Position numbers and translations under genes: made by a program. The notes under the pieces were generated by a model that made no database searches, had not been told where the DNA came from, and worked only from the letters and a program-made list of their open reading frames with translations. This document shows, piece by piece, positions 34,611 to 53,273 of a stretch of DNA of 64,000 bases (positions within the stretch are counted from its first letter, which is position 1; each line of letters begins with the position of its first letter). This stretch comes from Siphonodentalium dalli. Taxonomy: Eukaryota > Mollusca > Scaphopoda > Gadilida > Siphonodentaliidae. Location: assembly GCA_032622095.1 (NCBI GenBank), contig CP136067.1, forward strand, positions 93,796,707 to 93,860,706, given 5' to 3'.

Positions 34611-34829
34611 TGAAGTGGTGGATGTGTTAAATGTCCTTATGAAAGATTTGAACAATACATATGATAGATTGTTGTTGTAATTGGGAATTAATGACCTCTA
34701 ACAGATCTCCAGGGAATGTTTATAAAAATGTCAGATTTCACTTGGCATGTGTAGGCATACCCCGCATACAGTTAGAGCCAAAGTAAATGCTTCTTGTTAA
34801 TGATTCTCTGTCAAGAATTTTAGTAAATA

Positions 34830-35260
34830 TTATTTTTGAAACCAGGGTGGCAGAAGCAGTGAACTTGAGTAAAAGGCCAATAATTTTTTTTTTTTAAATA
34901 TTTTTTGGAGTTATGTCCCTGGCCCCGCCCACATTTGACCCAGTCACCCAAGGATCCTTCATACCAAATATAAACCCATTTGGCCTGATGGTATTTGAAA
35001 AGAGGTTTAAAAGAATTTCTATGGAGGGAAAGAGTAATGGCCCTGGTTTCGCAACTATTTGACCCAGTGACCTCATTTGAACAAATCTGAATATGAGTCA
35101 CCTAGGGAACATCCACAACAAATATGAACCTTTTCGGTCTTATGGTTCCAGAGGAGAAGAAGTTTAAAGAATTGTTGACGGATGGACAGATGGATGGATG
35201 GACGTACGAGGAGTGATGACTATAGCTCCACCGGAGACTTTGTCAAAGGTTAAATGAAAA
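34830..35260. repeat. Dispersed repeat with TTATGTCCCTGGC and GACGGATGGAC tail
   Basis: Same family as 36380-36935 and 39380-39930: GAGTTATGTCCCTGGC, TTTGACCCAGTGACC, GGAACATCCACA and a tail GAGTGATGACTATAGCTCCA then CCGGAGACTT. Confidence 0.75.
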
Positions 35261-35422
35261 AAAATAGCAGATTTTTTTGGCATTTTAAATTTGAATTTTT
35301 GTCATTCTTTTTTTTTTAAATTGAGCAAAGATTTCAATTTAACAACATTTAAAAAAAAAAGTTATGTCCCTGGTATGATTTCATCTGGAAAAGTGGTGGT
35401 TAAGAAAATAATATGAAACCGC

Positions 35423-35856
35423 CAAGCCTGAATTTAGTGTGTTTGATATTTGCAGAATAAGGTCCCCAAAATGTGAATTTAATGACACTATTCGGAAAAG
35501 CGGGCCAGCATCGCCGAATTCATCCTCAGTCTGATTAGGCCTCAACGGCCAATAGAAACCTAGGATTGAAGTTCTACAGTTGAAGTTGGTGATGCACACC
35601 CATTGAACACCTCAATTATGTATTTTATCTTCTGCAAATTAGGGGGACATTGAAACTGAACAGGTGGGAAAAAGTCAAAAAGTAACTAAAAAAAAAATTG
35701 ATACTTATGATACTTCCCAGAAGATGAGGCCTAAGCATAATTAGGTCCCTGGAGGGTGTATTTGGTGATGCTAGCCTGCTGTACGGGGTAGCAACACTAA
35801 ATTCACCCTCTGGGGACCTCATTCTGCAAATGTCAGACACACTATGTCCAGGCTTG
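35423..35856. mobile_element. Family B long element
   Basis: Begins CAAGCCTGAATTTAGTGTGT, ends CACTATGTCCAGGCTTG, with hairpins around GCAGAATAAGGTCCCC and GGGGACCTCATTCTGC at the two ends. No clear 8-bp target duplication. Confidence 0.75.
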
Positions 35857-36109
35857 AGGAAATGAATAGACTTTTCCTATTTATTCTTGCAGAATAGGTG
35901 TTTAACTAATGCCATGAAACTGTTTCAACAGGTGGATTAACTTAATATTGCACAGAGAACTGGAATAATCATCAATCACAGCTTGACAGATGGTGTAAAC
36001 ATGTATGCAAGCAAGCAGTCTCTCCCAGTAGTATCAAGTGTCCATAGTGATAAATTGGCTCCTTCAATAATACAGCCTTCAGCGATGTGATGTTCTCTCT
36101 AAAATTCAT

Positions 36110-36935
36110 AGGGCATGACAAAGAGGTGTGAATTATAAAGGGCCATAACTCTGTTAAAATATATGGGATCAAACCCATATTTGAACTTGATCTGTATATA
36201 GGTGTCAAAAATGCATATACCAAATTTGGTGTTGATCAGATGAAAAATGTTTGATTCATCCTGTCTTGGATGAATTCTATATAAAAACAAGAGAAGAAAG
36301 GGTTAAATAAATGATACCAAAATCCATACAGATGAAGATGGTGCTAAGAAAAATCTAGATAAGAAATATGAGGCTGTGATGCGTCCAAAAAAAAAATTAA
36401 AGGTCAAAATGCAAAAATGTTATTTTTTGTTTTTAGAGTTATGTCCCTGGCTCTGCCCCTATTTGACCCAGTGACCCCATTTGAAAAAATCTGAACCCCA
36501 GTCACCCAAGGTACCAAATATAAGCTAAATCGGCCCAATATTTCTTGAGAAGAATTCATTCTAAGAATTACTATGAGTTATGGCCCTGGTTTCTCAACTA
36601 ATTGACCAGGTGACCTCATTTGAACAAATCTGAACACCAGTCACCCTCCATACCAAATATTAGCTAAATCGGCCCAATGGTTATGGACATGAAGTCGTTG
36701 TAAGAATTACTATGGAGGAATAGAGTTATGGCCCTGGCTTCGCAACTATTTGACCCAGTAACCTCACTTGAACAAATCTGAATGAGAGTCACCTAGGGAA
36801 CATCCACACCAAATATGAACCAATTCGGTCTTACGCTTCCAGAGGAGAAGATGTTCAAAGAATTGTTGACGGATGGACGGACGAGGAGTGATGACTATAG
36901 CTCCACCGGAGACTTCGTCTCAGGCGAGCTAAATA
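36110..36935. repeat. Dispersed repeats of two related families
   Basis: 36110-36290 carries GGGCCATAACTCTGTTAAAA and ACCAAATTTGG; 36380-36935 carries the TTATGTCCCTGGC units with the GACGGATGGACGGACGAGGA tail. Confidence 0.7.
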
Positions 36936-37319
36936 GCTTGCAGTCAATCGGTCGGAAACAAAACACACATTGATATCCGGTCACGACATAGCCAATTGGG
37001 TCCTAATTGAAAGCGTATAATAGATTCGCGGCTTATGTCAGATCTACTTATTATATCGCTGGTGTGAATGGGTTTCGAATTTCTACTTGATTATAACACT
37101 GAGTACGGCTATTGACTCCAATTTGACAAACATTAGCCAAACAAAGGGCTTCCTGAAGTCTACATCGTTAGGAAACTGTATTGATAGTAGGTATTAGATA
37201 AACTATCATAAACAATTAAATATGTCCTTCGTAACTCAGCTTTCACAAACTGATTTCGGCAACAATGCATCAGACATATATTTTATATAATGTAATCTGG
37301 GGGTTAAAAAATTAAGTAG

Positions 37320-37912
37320 TTTACTATTTTATATTCATTTTAGTCTAAATAATTAATTTTGAGAAAACAAATTACATCTCATTGAACAAATCTGCTAATT
37401 CCACCCCTCAACCCATGGGGACATCCCTGCAAGAATAGGACATCTGTGATTTATTGGATGCTTGTCTATATTTGCCTAACAATATTTCCTTAACCTTGAA
37501 AGCCAGTGCATTCTCTTAGGTGAGGCTACCTATGGACACTCACATATATAAGACAATGCACTGGCATGATACTCGGTACCTTGTTATAAAATAATAAATA
37601 TTGGACAAATATTAAAACTAGGAGCTCATTTCTCTTGATCAATGGTCTATTATTTTATATTCATTTTATTTTAGTATATGTAATTGGTTTTGGAAAAAAA
37701 TTTACATCTCAATGAACAAATCTGAGAAATTTGCCACCTCCCCAAACATATTTGGGGACATCCCTGCGAGAATAGGACATGTGTGATTTATTTGGCCTAA
37801 CAATATTTCCTTGATCTTGAACCCCAGTGTATTCTCTTATATATAGGAGAATACACTGGTGCAGGGTCTTTATTGCTGTACCAGCATAGCTCTGGTAATG
37901 AAATGGTTAATA
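37320..37912. repeat. Tandem duplication with family C hairpin fragments
   Basis: Units 37320-37566 and 37645-37912 share TTTATATTCATTTTA, GGGGACATCCCTGC and CCTAACAATATTTCCTT, and each ends in a shortened AGTGCATTCTCTTA hairpin. Confidence 0.72.
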
Positions 37913-38544
37913 CTAATACTATTATACGAGAGGCCGATCACGATCGGCAGATGTTTAACCCATCCCTTGGCGATAGTAAATTGTTAAGATCAGAATCATA
38001 ATCTTTTAATGTTGAATTATAGAGTATACTGTTATGATCTAAAGTAGTATATGACAAATGTACATAATAACCAGTAATAACACAAATTATTGGAATGTAT
38101 GAGTCAATATAGAAGGGTTAATATAACATCTAAACTCTAGAGCCTGTCACCACTATCATAGTGTGAGCAGTTCTATTCATGTTGTTGCAAATTGCCATGT
38201 GAGATATCAAAATAATATAATTATTTATTTAACGGAAAAGGTTAAAAGACATGGAATGGGTAAAAGGGGTTAAATCACCTATCTCTGCCCCGTTTGATCC
38301 AATGTAGTCCCATCATCCAAGGACTTAGAGAGCTCCATTGGTCTAGTTAAATAAATTCACCTGGCTAAGTTGTGGTTAAAAAGATAGCTAAATCAATTTA
38401 TCCAATAATTCACTGTGTCTCTTATACAGACCTAACATATGAGGGCTATAAATAACTCTCAAAGCAATAAACTATATTGTCTTTTATCTTGCTCACAGAG
38501 AAGCAGGTATTCATTAATTGTAAGTTACTTGGGTTATAATCGGG

Positions 38545-39055
38545 ATAATTCTTAGTTTAAAAAGGGCCATATCTCTGGTATAACAAATTGGATCTAACCC
38601 ATATTCAAACTCGTTCTGTATTTTGAGTTGAGAAACTCACATACCAAATTTGGTTCCTATCAGATGAAAAATGGTTGATTTATCGAAGTACATGTACATG
38701 TATGTGTGAATCATATGTCAAAGGACCATAATACCATTAAAAAAAATCCGATCAAACCCATATTCGAAATCAATCTGTATGTTGGTCTGAGAAACTCATA
38801 CACCAAATTTGGTTCCAATCAGATAAAAAATGTTTGAGTTATGGCAGAATGCGTGAATTCTAAGTCGAAAAAGGGCCATAACTCTGTCAAAAAAAGTCGG
38901 ATCAAACCCATATTCGAACTCGATCTGTATTTTGAGTTATTGCATTACACGTAAAGTGTCTACGGACGGACAGACAGACAGACAGACGGACAGACGCACG
39001 ACGAGTGGTCAATCCGGACAACGACACTATGTTTACCATACATGGTATGGGTAAA
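38545..39055. repeat. Dispersed GGGCCATAAC repeat with GACAGACAGACAGACGG tail
   Basis: Three tandem ~120-bp units with CAAACCCATATTCGAA, CTGTATTTTGAGTT and ACCAAATTTGGTTCC, then a GACAGACAGACGGACAGACG tail. Confidence 0.72.
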
Positions 39056-39379
39056 CATAAAAATGTGTAAACTGTTAAACAGTTAGAGTTGTATTTGAGA
39101 TTGCTGTAAACACATAGGATTAAATTTCATTCACACACCTCTTTCTCTCTTAGCCTGAATAATGTGGATATTGAGATAAAAGTTAATTACTTTATAATGA
39201 CTGGACAAGCAGCTGTGAGCACTGAGAATTAAGGCTGGTCAGTTCCTGGCATGTCATAACTAAAGTGTAAGGCTTTTAATGGTGTGAACCTTGCAGGGAT
39301 CTGGTGTGGGGTGGCAGGGACATGCAGTGGTGGTGGTGGTGGTGGGGGAGGGGGGTTGGGCAAGGGTTTAAAACAAGGA

Positions 39380-39930
39380 TTTGAATTAAAAAAAAATTAA
39401 GAGTTATGTCCCTGGCTCTGCCCCTATTTGACCAAGTGACCCCATTTGAACAAATCTGAACCCCAGTCACACAAGGACTCTCCATACCAAATGTAAGCTA
39501 AATCGTTCAAATGGTTAAAAAGAAGAAGTCATTCTAAGAATTACTATGGAGGAATAGAGTTATGGCCCTGGTTTCTCAACTAATCAACCTGGTGACCTCA
39601 TTTAACAATTCTGAATGTGAGTCAACTAGGGAACATCCACACCAAATATGAATCCATACGGCCTTATAGTTCAGTAAAAGAAGTCGTTCTAAGAATTACT
39701 ATGGAGGAATAGAGTTATGGCCCTGCTTTCACAATTATTTCACCCAGTGACCTCATTTGAACAAATCTGAATGATTCACCTAGGGAACAACCACACCAAA
39801 TATGAACACGTTACATCTTACAGTTCGGGACGAGAAGATGATTCTTGACAGACGGACGGACAGACTGACAGACGGACGACGAGTGATGACTATAGCTCCA
39901 CCGGAGACTTCGTCTCAGGTGAGCTAAAAA
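39380..39930. repeat. Dispersed repeat with TTATGTCCCTGGC units and GGACGACGAG tail
   Basis: Same family and order of motifs as 36380-36935. It ends in CGTCTCAGGTGAGCTAAAAA immediately before the hAT-like element. Confidence 0.75.
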
Positions 39931-39945
39931 CAGGAACATAACTGT

Positions 39946-40371
39946 TAGTGTTGAAACGATTAGCGATTTTAAGGAATCGACTAGTCGCCAGAGGTAATAG
40001 ACTACTAGTCGGACCCCTTCTAAGAGTTCCCGTTTCTATGCCCATATGACATATAAAATGGGCCATCTGGCATTGCAGTTTCGAGTATCCAACTCTTCCG
40101 TGTCAGAACGTTCAAATGGAAAGCACGTGAACTATGTAATCTCTGTTTTGCCCGTGAGTCTCCCAATTTGATGTATTAAACCCGGCTCTCCTGCAACCTC
40201 CATATAATCTCACGGTTTGGGGAATGCAGGTAATAAAAACATTTAATTTTTTTTAAATTGTCTCCGGTAACCTGGAAATAAATGGGAAATTCTCGTTCGT
40301 AAGTCTCGCTAACGAGATGTCGGGTGTGTTCCATTGTCTCTCTGAATTGGCGCCTCATGCCTCATGTGTCG

Positions 40372-40417
<46 letters not shown>

Positions 40418-40935
40418 ATGGGTATAAGAATGATCTAGAATTTATTCAGTTACCGAGTTGGCTTTACCAGCTTGACTTGTCGCGAATTATGTTTCGTATT
40501 TCATTGAAGCCATTTTGTTGCATCATTACTCTAGTATTACACGTGCGACAGTGAGAAGTTATCACTGGTGAATTGCGTCCCATGGAACTAGACAGTGTTC
40601 AGTCGGCAGCGACACTTTGAACATGTTTTTGATGATCAACATAAAAGAAACTGCGCCTACACGTGCATACATTGGGTTCAGTTCAGGGAGTTCACCACCC
40701 TTGCATGACTGGCAGTGGCATCGTTAAAGGAACAATGCAATAAGGCTTTAAGAAGTTAATGTGTTAACTGTTAACAGATTACATGATAATATGGCCGTAC
40801 AATGGCACTGGTGTCATGATAGCACATAGGTACTGCTTTTTCCCCCCCCCCCGACTAGTCGACTAGCAGATTTCGGGATCGACTAATTTAATAATCGCAT
40901 CGATTTCGACTAGTCGATTAATCGTTTCAACACTA
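39946..40935. mobile_element. hAT-like element with GTCGACTAGTCG-type ends and a 44-G run
   Basis: Ends TAGTGTTGAAACGATTAGCG and GATTAATCGTTTCAACACTA are inverted. Flanks ATAACTGT and GTAACTGT match at 7 of 8 bases. An uninterrupted run of 44 G lies at 40373-40416 and a C run near 40843. No transposase frame. Confidence 0.83.
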
Positions 40936-41601
40936 GTAACTGTTGATTTTGGAGAAAAAATTACATCATAACTAAAACGAAAACACTGTGCAGTTATATC
41001 CATGGGGATATTAGTACCATACATAGTGGAACAGTATGTAAAATTCATACCGGTATGTCAGAATGAAAATTTTCTCCCATGTACTGTTATTTGTCACTCG
41101 AGTAGACCATTCAGAAAATTGTAATCAGGCTTGAATTGCACGTCCTTTATGTAACAAATACATTTAGCACCCATTGAGAATCATTTTGTCATTGGTGGAA
41201 ACTTGGAGGGGTAACCACAACTAATATAAGTTGCAATAACAAAAACAAGTTAAAATGCAGAAAAGAAAGATTGAAAACTATTTAAAATTTATTTGATGAA
41301 TGATATTTACAGATAAATAGCAGACAGAACGGCAGTAGAGAATTTAACAGGTTTTTTAAATGGATGCCAGAAATAACACTAGGTTTGAATTAGGCACAAA
41401 GTCAGACCAGTTCAGAGCTAACGACCAGTCTCTCGGTATCCCATAAAGTTTTATTATATCAAAACAATCAATATTTCTTTCAACATAACACATGCTGAAA
41501 ATCTACTAAGTTATGTTAACCAAACAATAGCAGTCCTCAAATGTCATCAGCAATGTCTTTAGAAATAATATAATTGTAGTATATGCAGAGTTCAATCTTA
41601 A

Positions 41602-41946
41602 AGGGGGACTCTACACTAATTCCGGCCATTTATGGGACCATCTCCCTATTATACTCAACAGAATATATGCAACAAAATGAATGAATTTTAGCCATGGATG
41701 AGTTCAAAATACACTCATATACTTTATGAACAATGTAAAAAAACATGGTAATTATAATGAAAATGAGTTTATGACTTATTAACTCATTTTCATTGTAATT
41801 ACCATGTTGTTTACATCGTTCATAGAGTGCAATCCATATGAGTGTACTTTGCACTTGTCCAAGTTCATTCATTTGTTGCATATATTCTGCTGAGTATAAT
41901 AGAAGATGGTCCCATATATGGCCAGATTTAGTGTACAGTCCCCCCT
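41602..41946. mobile_element. Palindromic TTAA-flanked MITE, ~170-bp arms
   Basis: Near-perfect inverted repeat starting AGGGGGACTCTACACTAA and ending TTAGTGTACAGTCCCCCCT. TTAA lies on both sides (41598-41601, 41947-41950), a piggyBac-type target. No coding sequence. Confidence 0.85.
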
Positions 41947-42034
41947 TTAAATTGCACAAAGATGGTCTGAGAAACAGTTATTTTAATAGTATTGCCTGCT
42001 TTACTATGATCTGACAAATTGTAGCCTGTTGAAA

Positions 42035-42300
42035 TCAACATTTTTTTGAAGATGCCAAATTTTGTCCAATTTCGTGAAGAACATCTTGTTCGCCAGGACT
42101 TGAACCTGAAGAAATGTGAGCATTGTATGTTCTTGGTTTATGCTCCTTTAATCCCCCCGGAGAAAGCTCCGACCACTGGAAGTCTTGCATAGCACCTGCT
42201 CCTCGGGATCGCAGCCACCCCGAAGCCGAACAGGGTGGGTGATTTATAAGTTTGTTCACACACAACACAAGCAGCACTAATATCACATCGTTAGTTCCTG
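42035..42300 (-). repeat. Possible SINE-like sequence
   Basis: On the minus strand GGTTCAAGTCCTGGCGA fits a tRNA T-arm / B-box and is preceded by GTGGTCGGAGC. No full tRNA cloverleaf and no second copy is visible, so this is only a suggestion. Confidence 0.25.
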
Positions 42301-42350
42301 GAAAATAAAGCGCATAATTTTGTTAATTTCATGCCATCACACGCTATTAA

Positions 42351-42676
42351 ACACATTATGGACTTGTTCGGGTGCGTGAAACTGATTAATTAGTACTCAG
42401 GCGCTATGCCAATTGGGGGAATGTAGCATTCTACTAACATCGTCGAAAATCGCATTAACAACCCTCAATTGTAAATATTTACATCTTGATTCGATGCAAC
42501 TATCAGCGATAAACTAACGCAAATGATTTCGCCATCGAGTCATTGCATTTAATTCATGTATAAGAATGACAGTGTGTGTGTTGTAAATTTGGATAAATAA
42601 TCATAAAAATAACTACTTTGAGCAACATTATTCTCCATTTCTATTTGATCACCCTACCAGATTGTTTCATATCACT
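42351..42676. mobile_element. TTAA-flanked dispersed element, copy 2
   Basis: TTAA at 42347-42350 and 42677-42680. Shares the core AATGATTTCGCCATCGAG and many flanking stretches with 22298-22664 and 62301-62672. Confidence 0.8.
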
Positions 42677-42860
42677 TTAAATATGATCATATAAACACTG
42701 TTTAACTGTAAAATAAAATGCAATGCAAATCTGATTCAAGATCGTTTTAATTATTTATAAAATATGTGGTGAATAAGATAAAAGGTTGATTTCTGATATA
42801 CTTCATGCGAGTCAAAGGCTTGAGTGAAATTTTACTGTACATCATGTTATAAATTCATTA

Positions 42861-43020
42861 CAGGCCCACTTAATTTTCGAACTCCCAGATCACATATTTA
42901 AAATATATGCCATATTATATACCATTTGAAAGAGGAAGCTACAAAACATTGTATTATCATCTTATCCGGTGTAATAAACTGTGAACATGCCATTTTTGTT
43001 GAGTTGAGACCTTCAATACT
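42861..43020. mobile_element. Partial copy of the GGCCCACTTAATTTTCG element
   Basis: CAGGCCCACTTAATTTTCGA and about 150 further bases match 2336-2500; the other end is missing. Confidence 0.75.
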
Positions 43021-43027
43021 CATCATA

Positions 43028-44148
43028 CCGTACTGACCCGTGTTTAGGCCCAGGGGGGCCTTTGTTTTATTTGAGCAGAGATTCGGGGAAATATACACGG
43101 CTTCGGAGAATGGAGGATGTAATTGCTTTTCCAAGGAGCGGCTTCCAGATTAAATAAAGTTAAGTATAAGTTACTTTGAGAAAGTATTTTTTTCATTTTG
43201 ATGTGTATATTAAAATATTACTTCTTGTCTTGTTTTATTGCCCAAAATTCCCATAAATGACAGTTTGTAAGCATCATGGGTCATCGCATTTCTGCCATTT
43301 CAGACAGCTGGGTAAATCCACTATCTATAGTCTATATCTATAGTTTATATCAATGTTCAGATGTACCGGTACGTGATCCCCACAACAATATAATTAAAAC
43401 ACAACTTTGCCGTCGTCATCGAAGCCAAAGATAATAATTAAAAAATGTCTGAAAATTGTACAGGGGAATATTATGCAACATATAAGAGAGTGACTTAATC
43501 CGATTAGGATAACAATGAACCCACTGCTCTATTCATGGCCCGTTGTCTACAAAGAGTTACAATACAATAGTGACGGCCCCAGTGAGTCTAGTTAATTAAC
43601 GAAATTACGATGTAAATACGTATACAAAAAAAACACGTGTTTGAAGTTTTCTTTTTGTGTTTGGCCACATGTAGGAACATACCGACATACAAAGAATATG
43701 TTTTTACAGTACTGTTGTTGACATGTGCGCGATGGACGCACGTGACTTTTAAGTGACTGATGCTTACCGCGTTCTCAGATATACGCCGTTAGCGAGTGCG
43801 TTCTTTTGTATTTGATTTCCCCCAGGAAGTATAATTGAATAAACAAATGAGATTTTAAGATTCACTTTATTTTATTTTATTTATTATCGCTAATACCTAC
43901 GAAGTATAACCTTCCATTTTTCGTGGCATTCTCGCCGTCACCGATCGTTTGTGAATATACTTCCCGTTAATATATTGGAATTATTTATTTGGGAAGTATC
44001 ATTAGCAAATACTTACTTACCACCACCGCTGAAATTGAACACAATTTGGGGTGGGCTTAAACACGAATATACCCCTGTGCATGGAATTTGGCCAAAATAT
44101 ATGGGTGGGCTTAAACACGGGCATGGGCTTTGAACCGGGTCAGTACGG
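43028..44148. mobile_element. DNA element with TIR CCGTACTGACCCG and TA target
   Basis: Perfect 13-bp ends CCGTACTGACCCG / CGGGTCAGTACGG are flanked by TA (43026-43027, 44149-44150). GTGTTTAGGCCCA is mirrored by GGGCTTAAACACG. No transposase in the 1.1-kb interior. Confidence 0.8.
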
Positions 44149-44155
44149 TAATTGC

Positions 44156-44358
<203 letters not shown>

Positions 44359-45582
44359 CTACAAGATCATTGAAATTAATGTAAACATGCAGTGAGATAT
44401 ATTATACCATCGTAAAACAACATGTACAAATAATACTATCATCGACTGAGTTAAACTATAGACCACCGAAGCAGTGCAAGACTGATGTAACTGATCTATA
44501 AAAAAAATCATATATATGTCGAACTTCATCAGATTGAATGCGATTGCTTATTGGTTTCAATATTCTACGGATAATGTTAATTTATTTTATAGCAAGTGGC
44601 CACAAAGAATGTGCACTAAATTGGTTAGATACGCATTTTATCCATTTATAGATAATATTTACATAGTACTGGTGATCACTTATTATTGTTGTAATGTGAG
44701 AGAATTGATATCAGTATGGGCCACTCAGTCAAGTGATATCTATATTGCTGTGCCTGATGCAATCATCCGATTCGAGATTCAATGCTATTCGGAATCATAT
44801 GGCCTGTTCTTCCAATTTGGAAAACGAAGGTGCGCGATATATCGCTCGGAGCTTTTGGGATTTGCGCGCGCCTTTTTTGAGGGAGCACAATTCAAATTAA
44901 CATCGATGAAATGATTACTGAATAAAGACAAACACAAGTATAATGATACACAGTATTACACACGTATAATTCCAAGTGTGGCAACAGAAACAGAAATAAA
45001 AACATATGTTTATATTGTACAATAGTCCACATGATAATAACATCAACAATCCCGTTGAATCTGATCACGGTAATTAGTTGACTTCCGCGTCTGAGAGCGC
45101 ATGGTCATCAGACTCGATTAAAGCTTAAAACTCGGAAGTGGAATCCGATTCGTTAGCGCAATCAGATTCACCGGAATCAGATTGCCAGGGAGCAAATTAT
45201 ACTTTAAAATTTTGATTAGTATATAGCTAGTCAATTATTGTAATTGAATAGCATCCATTCCGAATTGAATAGCTATTTTTATGGGCCTAATATCGATGAC
45301 CGTAGGTCAACGCCGACTGCCAAAGGCAGGAGCTGATGTTAGTACGAAAGGGGTGTCCTTTCGCTCACAATATTACACAAACCCTCAGACTTCCCTACGT
45401 ATAGTCATGAGATCTTGTCGAGTCACTATCGGACATGAATGATGATAGTTAAACCCTAATCTACTAATCAAATGAATCGGCGAATCCCGCATGCCGAAAA
45501 ATCAAACGAGGCCGCCAAAGAATTGACACGCTTTTTGCGGGAACTCGCACATGCAGCAGTTGTGACGAGGTGTCATCCCCAA

Positions 45583-45831
45583 TCATTGAGTGCGAAAGAC
45601 GCCGCTTTGATCTTTGTTACCAGGTTCGTAATCAACGTCATCACTGCTGAGAAAGATACATGGTGAATAGTTTTGTCGGCGTTTAACCATTGGTGTATTG
45701 TTTGTTAAAATCTCGTTCACTGGTTGCAAATTCGAGGCGCGCATCTGAAATTTTTGGCGTCCGCATTTAATAACTCGCTGGTTTTTAGATCCGTGCGCGC
45801 TTTTAATCGAAGGACTGTATGGCCGATTCAA
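45583..45831 (-). CDS. Unrecognised small ORF, doubtful
   Basis: An 82-codon ATG-started frame: basic N-terminal half (VKRRQNY), acidic stretch SSDDVDYEPGNKDQ. About 400 bp further along the same strand another short frame is also acidic (SDSGESD...ESDSTSEF, stop). These could be remnants of one decayed transposon gene or chance. No domain is recognised. Confidence 0.18.
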   Translation of the reverse strand: MNRPYSPSIKSAHGSKNQRVIKCGRQKFQMRASNLQPVNEILTNNTPMVKRRQNYSPCIFLSSDDVDYEPGNKDQSGVFRTQ

Positions 45832-46739
45832 TTAAACTTGTTTTGAAATGAAAATGCCAGATTAGCAAGGCCCCATACGAGATGATCAGTTGGTGTAAAC
45901 ATATTTATTCCAATCATGATAACATATTTAGACATTTGACAAACATTTTACAATAAGATAGAATAATAAAGATGATTGATTGATTGAACATGTACCCATC
46001 CTTTGATGGAAGCCAATTAATAGAAATATGAACTTCTTTTAACTAATATAATGTATCTGTAGGGTTAAATATTTACCCATTTTTGGGGGAAAACGGGACA
46101 GGAAATATACTTCTCCCATTCTCAATTGTATCATGGGGAAAATTTAAATGGTATCAATGCATGAAGGCAACAATGAGTCACTGCATAAGTCAAGGACTAA
46201 TTGGCAATCAAGCGTAGATTTCGGTATTGGCAGCATTGGAGATAGAATTGTAGTTGTAATCTTAGGGAGGCATGCAGACTCAAATTCATAAGTTTAGCGT
46301 GTCCACTATAAACATGCATATTTTAAGTTCTCATAGTAGCGTTTTCTAATACTATACTTAAACATGAGAAAGTATTTGTCTATCAATCGGTGTCTTGGCG
46401 AATGTATCTTCCCCAATTAATGGTTTGGAAAATCAGGGAATCGTGACTACAAATTTTTTTTACTGGAACTGGGATTTAACCAGGATTTAACCCGATTAAA
46501 GTTGTTGGAATTAAGGAGACATAGTAAAATTTTAAATAGGTTGCCATTTTATTCCACATTGACATTACAACATCTACATCTTACTTGTTCGAGAAAAAAC
46601 ACTAAGTCCAACAAGCAGTCGCAGACGGCGGTATCCCCCGCCGAAATGTGCAGTCGCGGAAGTGCATTCTCAATAATGTTTGAGTTCTCCGCCGAAATGT
46701 GCAGTTGGGGAAGTGCATTCTCAACAAGAGGTGGGATTT

Positions 46740-47225
46740 TGTCAAAAAGCCTGGCTTGCGAACTCATTTTAGGACTGACATTTGTGGAAATTAGCCATGT
46801 GACGTTGTCCATTTGCACTAAAAATAAAGTCCAATAATCTGCTGAAAATATCCGGCCGGACCTGGTTTGCGAACTCGTTCTAGATACTGGTCATGTAAAC
46901 TCATATACCAAAAATCTTTGAAATCGTAGACATTTGTGGAAATGAGCCCTGTGACGTCGTCTATTTGATATTTGGTAAATTAGACAAAAGTAATAAACAA
47001 AGTCCAATAACTCTGGAAAAAATATCCGGCCGGACCTGGCTTGCGAACTCATTCTAGGTAATGGTCAGGTGAACTCATATACCACAAATCTTTGAAATCC
47101 GTTGACACTTGTTCAAGTTATGACTCTTACAAATTCGGGACGGACGGAAGGACAGACGGCTCGACGGACAGACGGACGGAACCCATTCCTATATCCCCCG
47201 CAAATTTTCAATTTGGCGAGGGATA
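46740..47225. repeat. Dispersed repeat with GTCCAATAACTCTGGAAAAA and GACGG tail
   Basis: Three units sharing TATCCGGCCGGACCTGG, TTGCGAACTC and AACTCATATACCA, then a GGACGGAAGGACAGACGG tail. Confidence 0.7.
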
Positions 47226-47586
47226 AAAAAATAATTGGTAGACAATCATCCTAAAATTTAATGAAACCACGGGATTCTAATTGATTTTGAATAACTTGAA
47301 CCACTAAATTCAGTTTAATAAATTTTGTGTATTTTTTCTTATGAGTTATCTCCAATTGAAATACAATATCTATTATAAATGTTCCGTCAAGAGTTGTCCA
47401 GTTTATTGTAAATACAAATTGATGACATCAAGTCTCATTAATCTCCATTTGAGCAACTGAGAAAATGAAAGATTTTGGTGAGAGGGAGAGCACCACCACC
47501 TTAACTCGGCCGTATTAATTACATATTATCTCAGTCTGAGGAACTGAGATAATTAAATTAAAAGATTTTGGTGCCATTTTAATTAC

Positions 47587-53145
<5,559 letters not shown>

Positions 53146-53239
53146 GCTGAAATTAAGGAGTATAATTTCATACTCAATGTGATTGTAGATGTAAAATGTA
53201 AATTACAATGTGTTTATGTAATCGAAAGAAGGAAAGGGG

Positions 53240-53242
<3 letters not shown>

Positions 53243-53272
<30 letters not shown>
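53243..53272 (+). repeat. Poly-G run (30 G)
   Basis: Thirty consecutive G about 100 bp upstream of the NACA start codon, in the first intron; poly-C on the sense strand. Confidence 0.9.

Positions 53273-53273
<1 letters not shown>

Noticed and set aside
40324-40554. 76-codon frame with a polyglycine run
   Set aside because: The glycines come from the 44-G homopolymer inside a hAT-like element.
45300-45370. Sequence with GTTAGTACGAAAGGGGTGTC, slightly reminiscent of a large-subunit rRNA 3' end
   Set aside because: The resemblance covers only a few bases and nothing around it matches rRNA.
46502-46837. Overlapping frames on both strands (111 and 89 codons)
   Set aside because: The region holds an internal duplication (GCCGAAATGTGCAGT twice) and dispersed repeat sequence; no domain or splice context.
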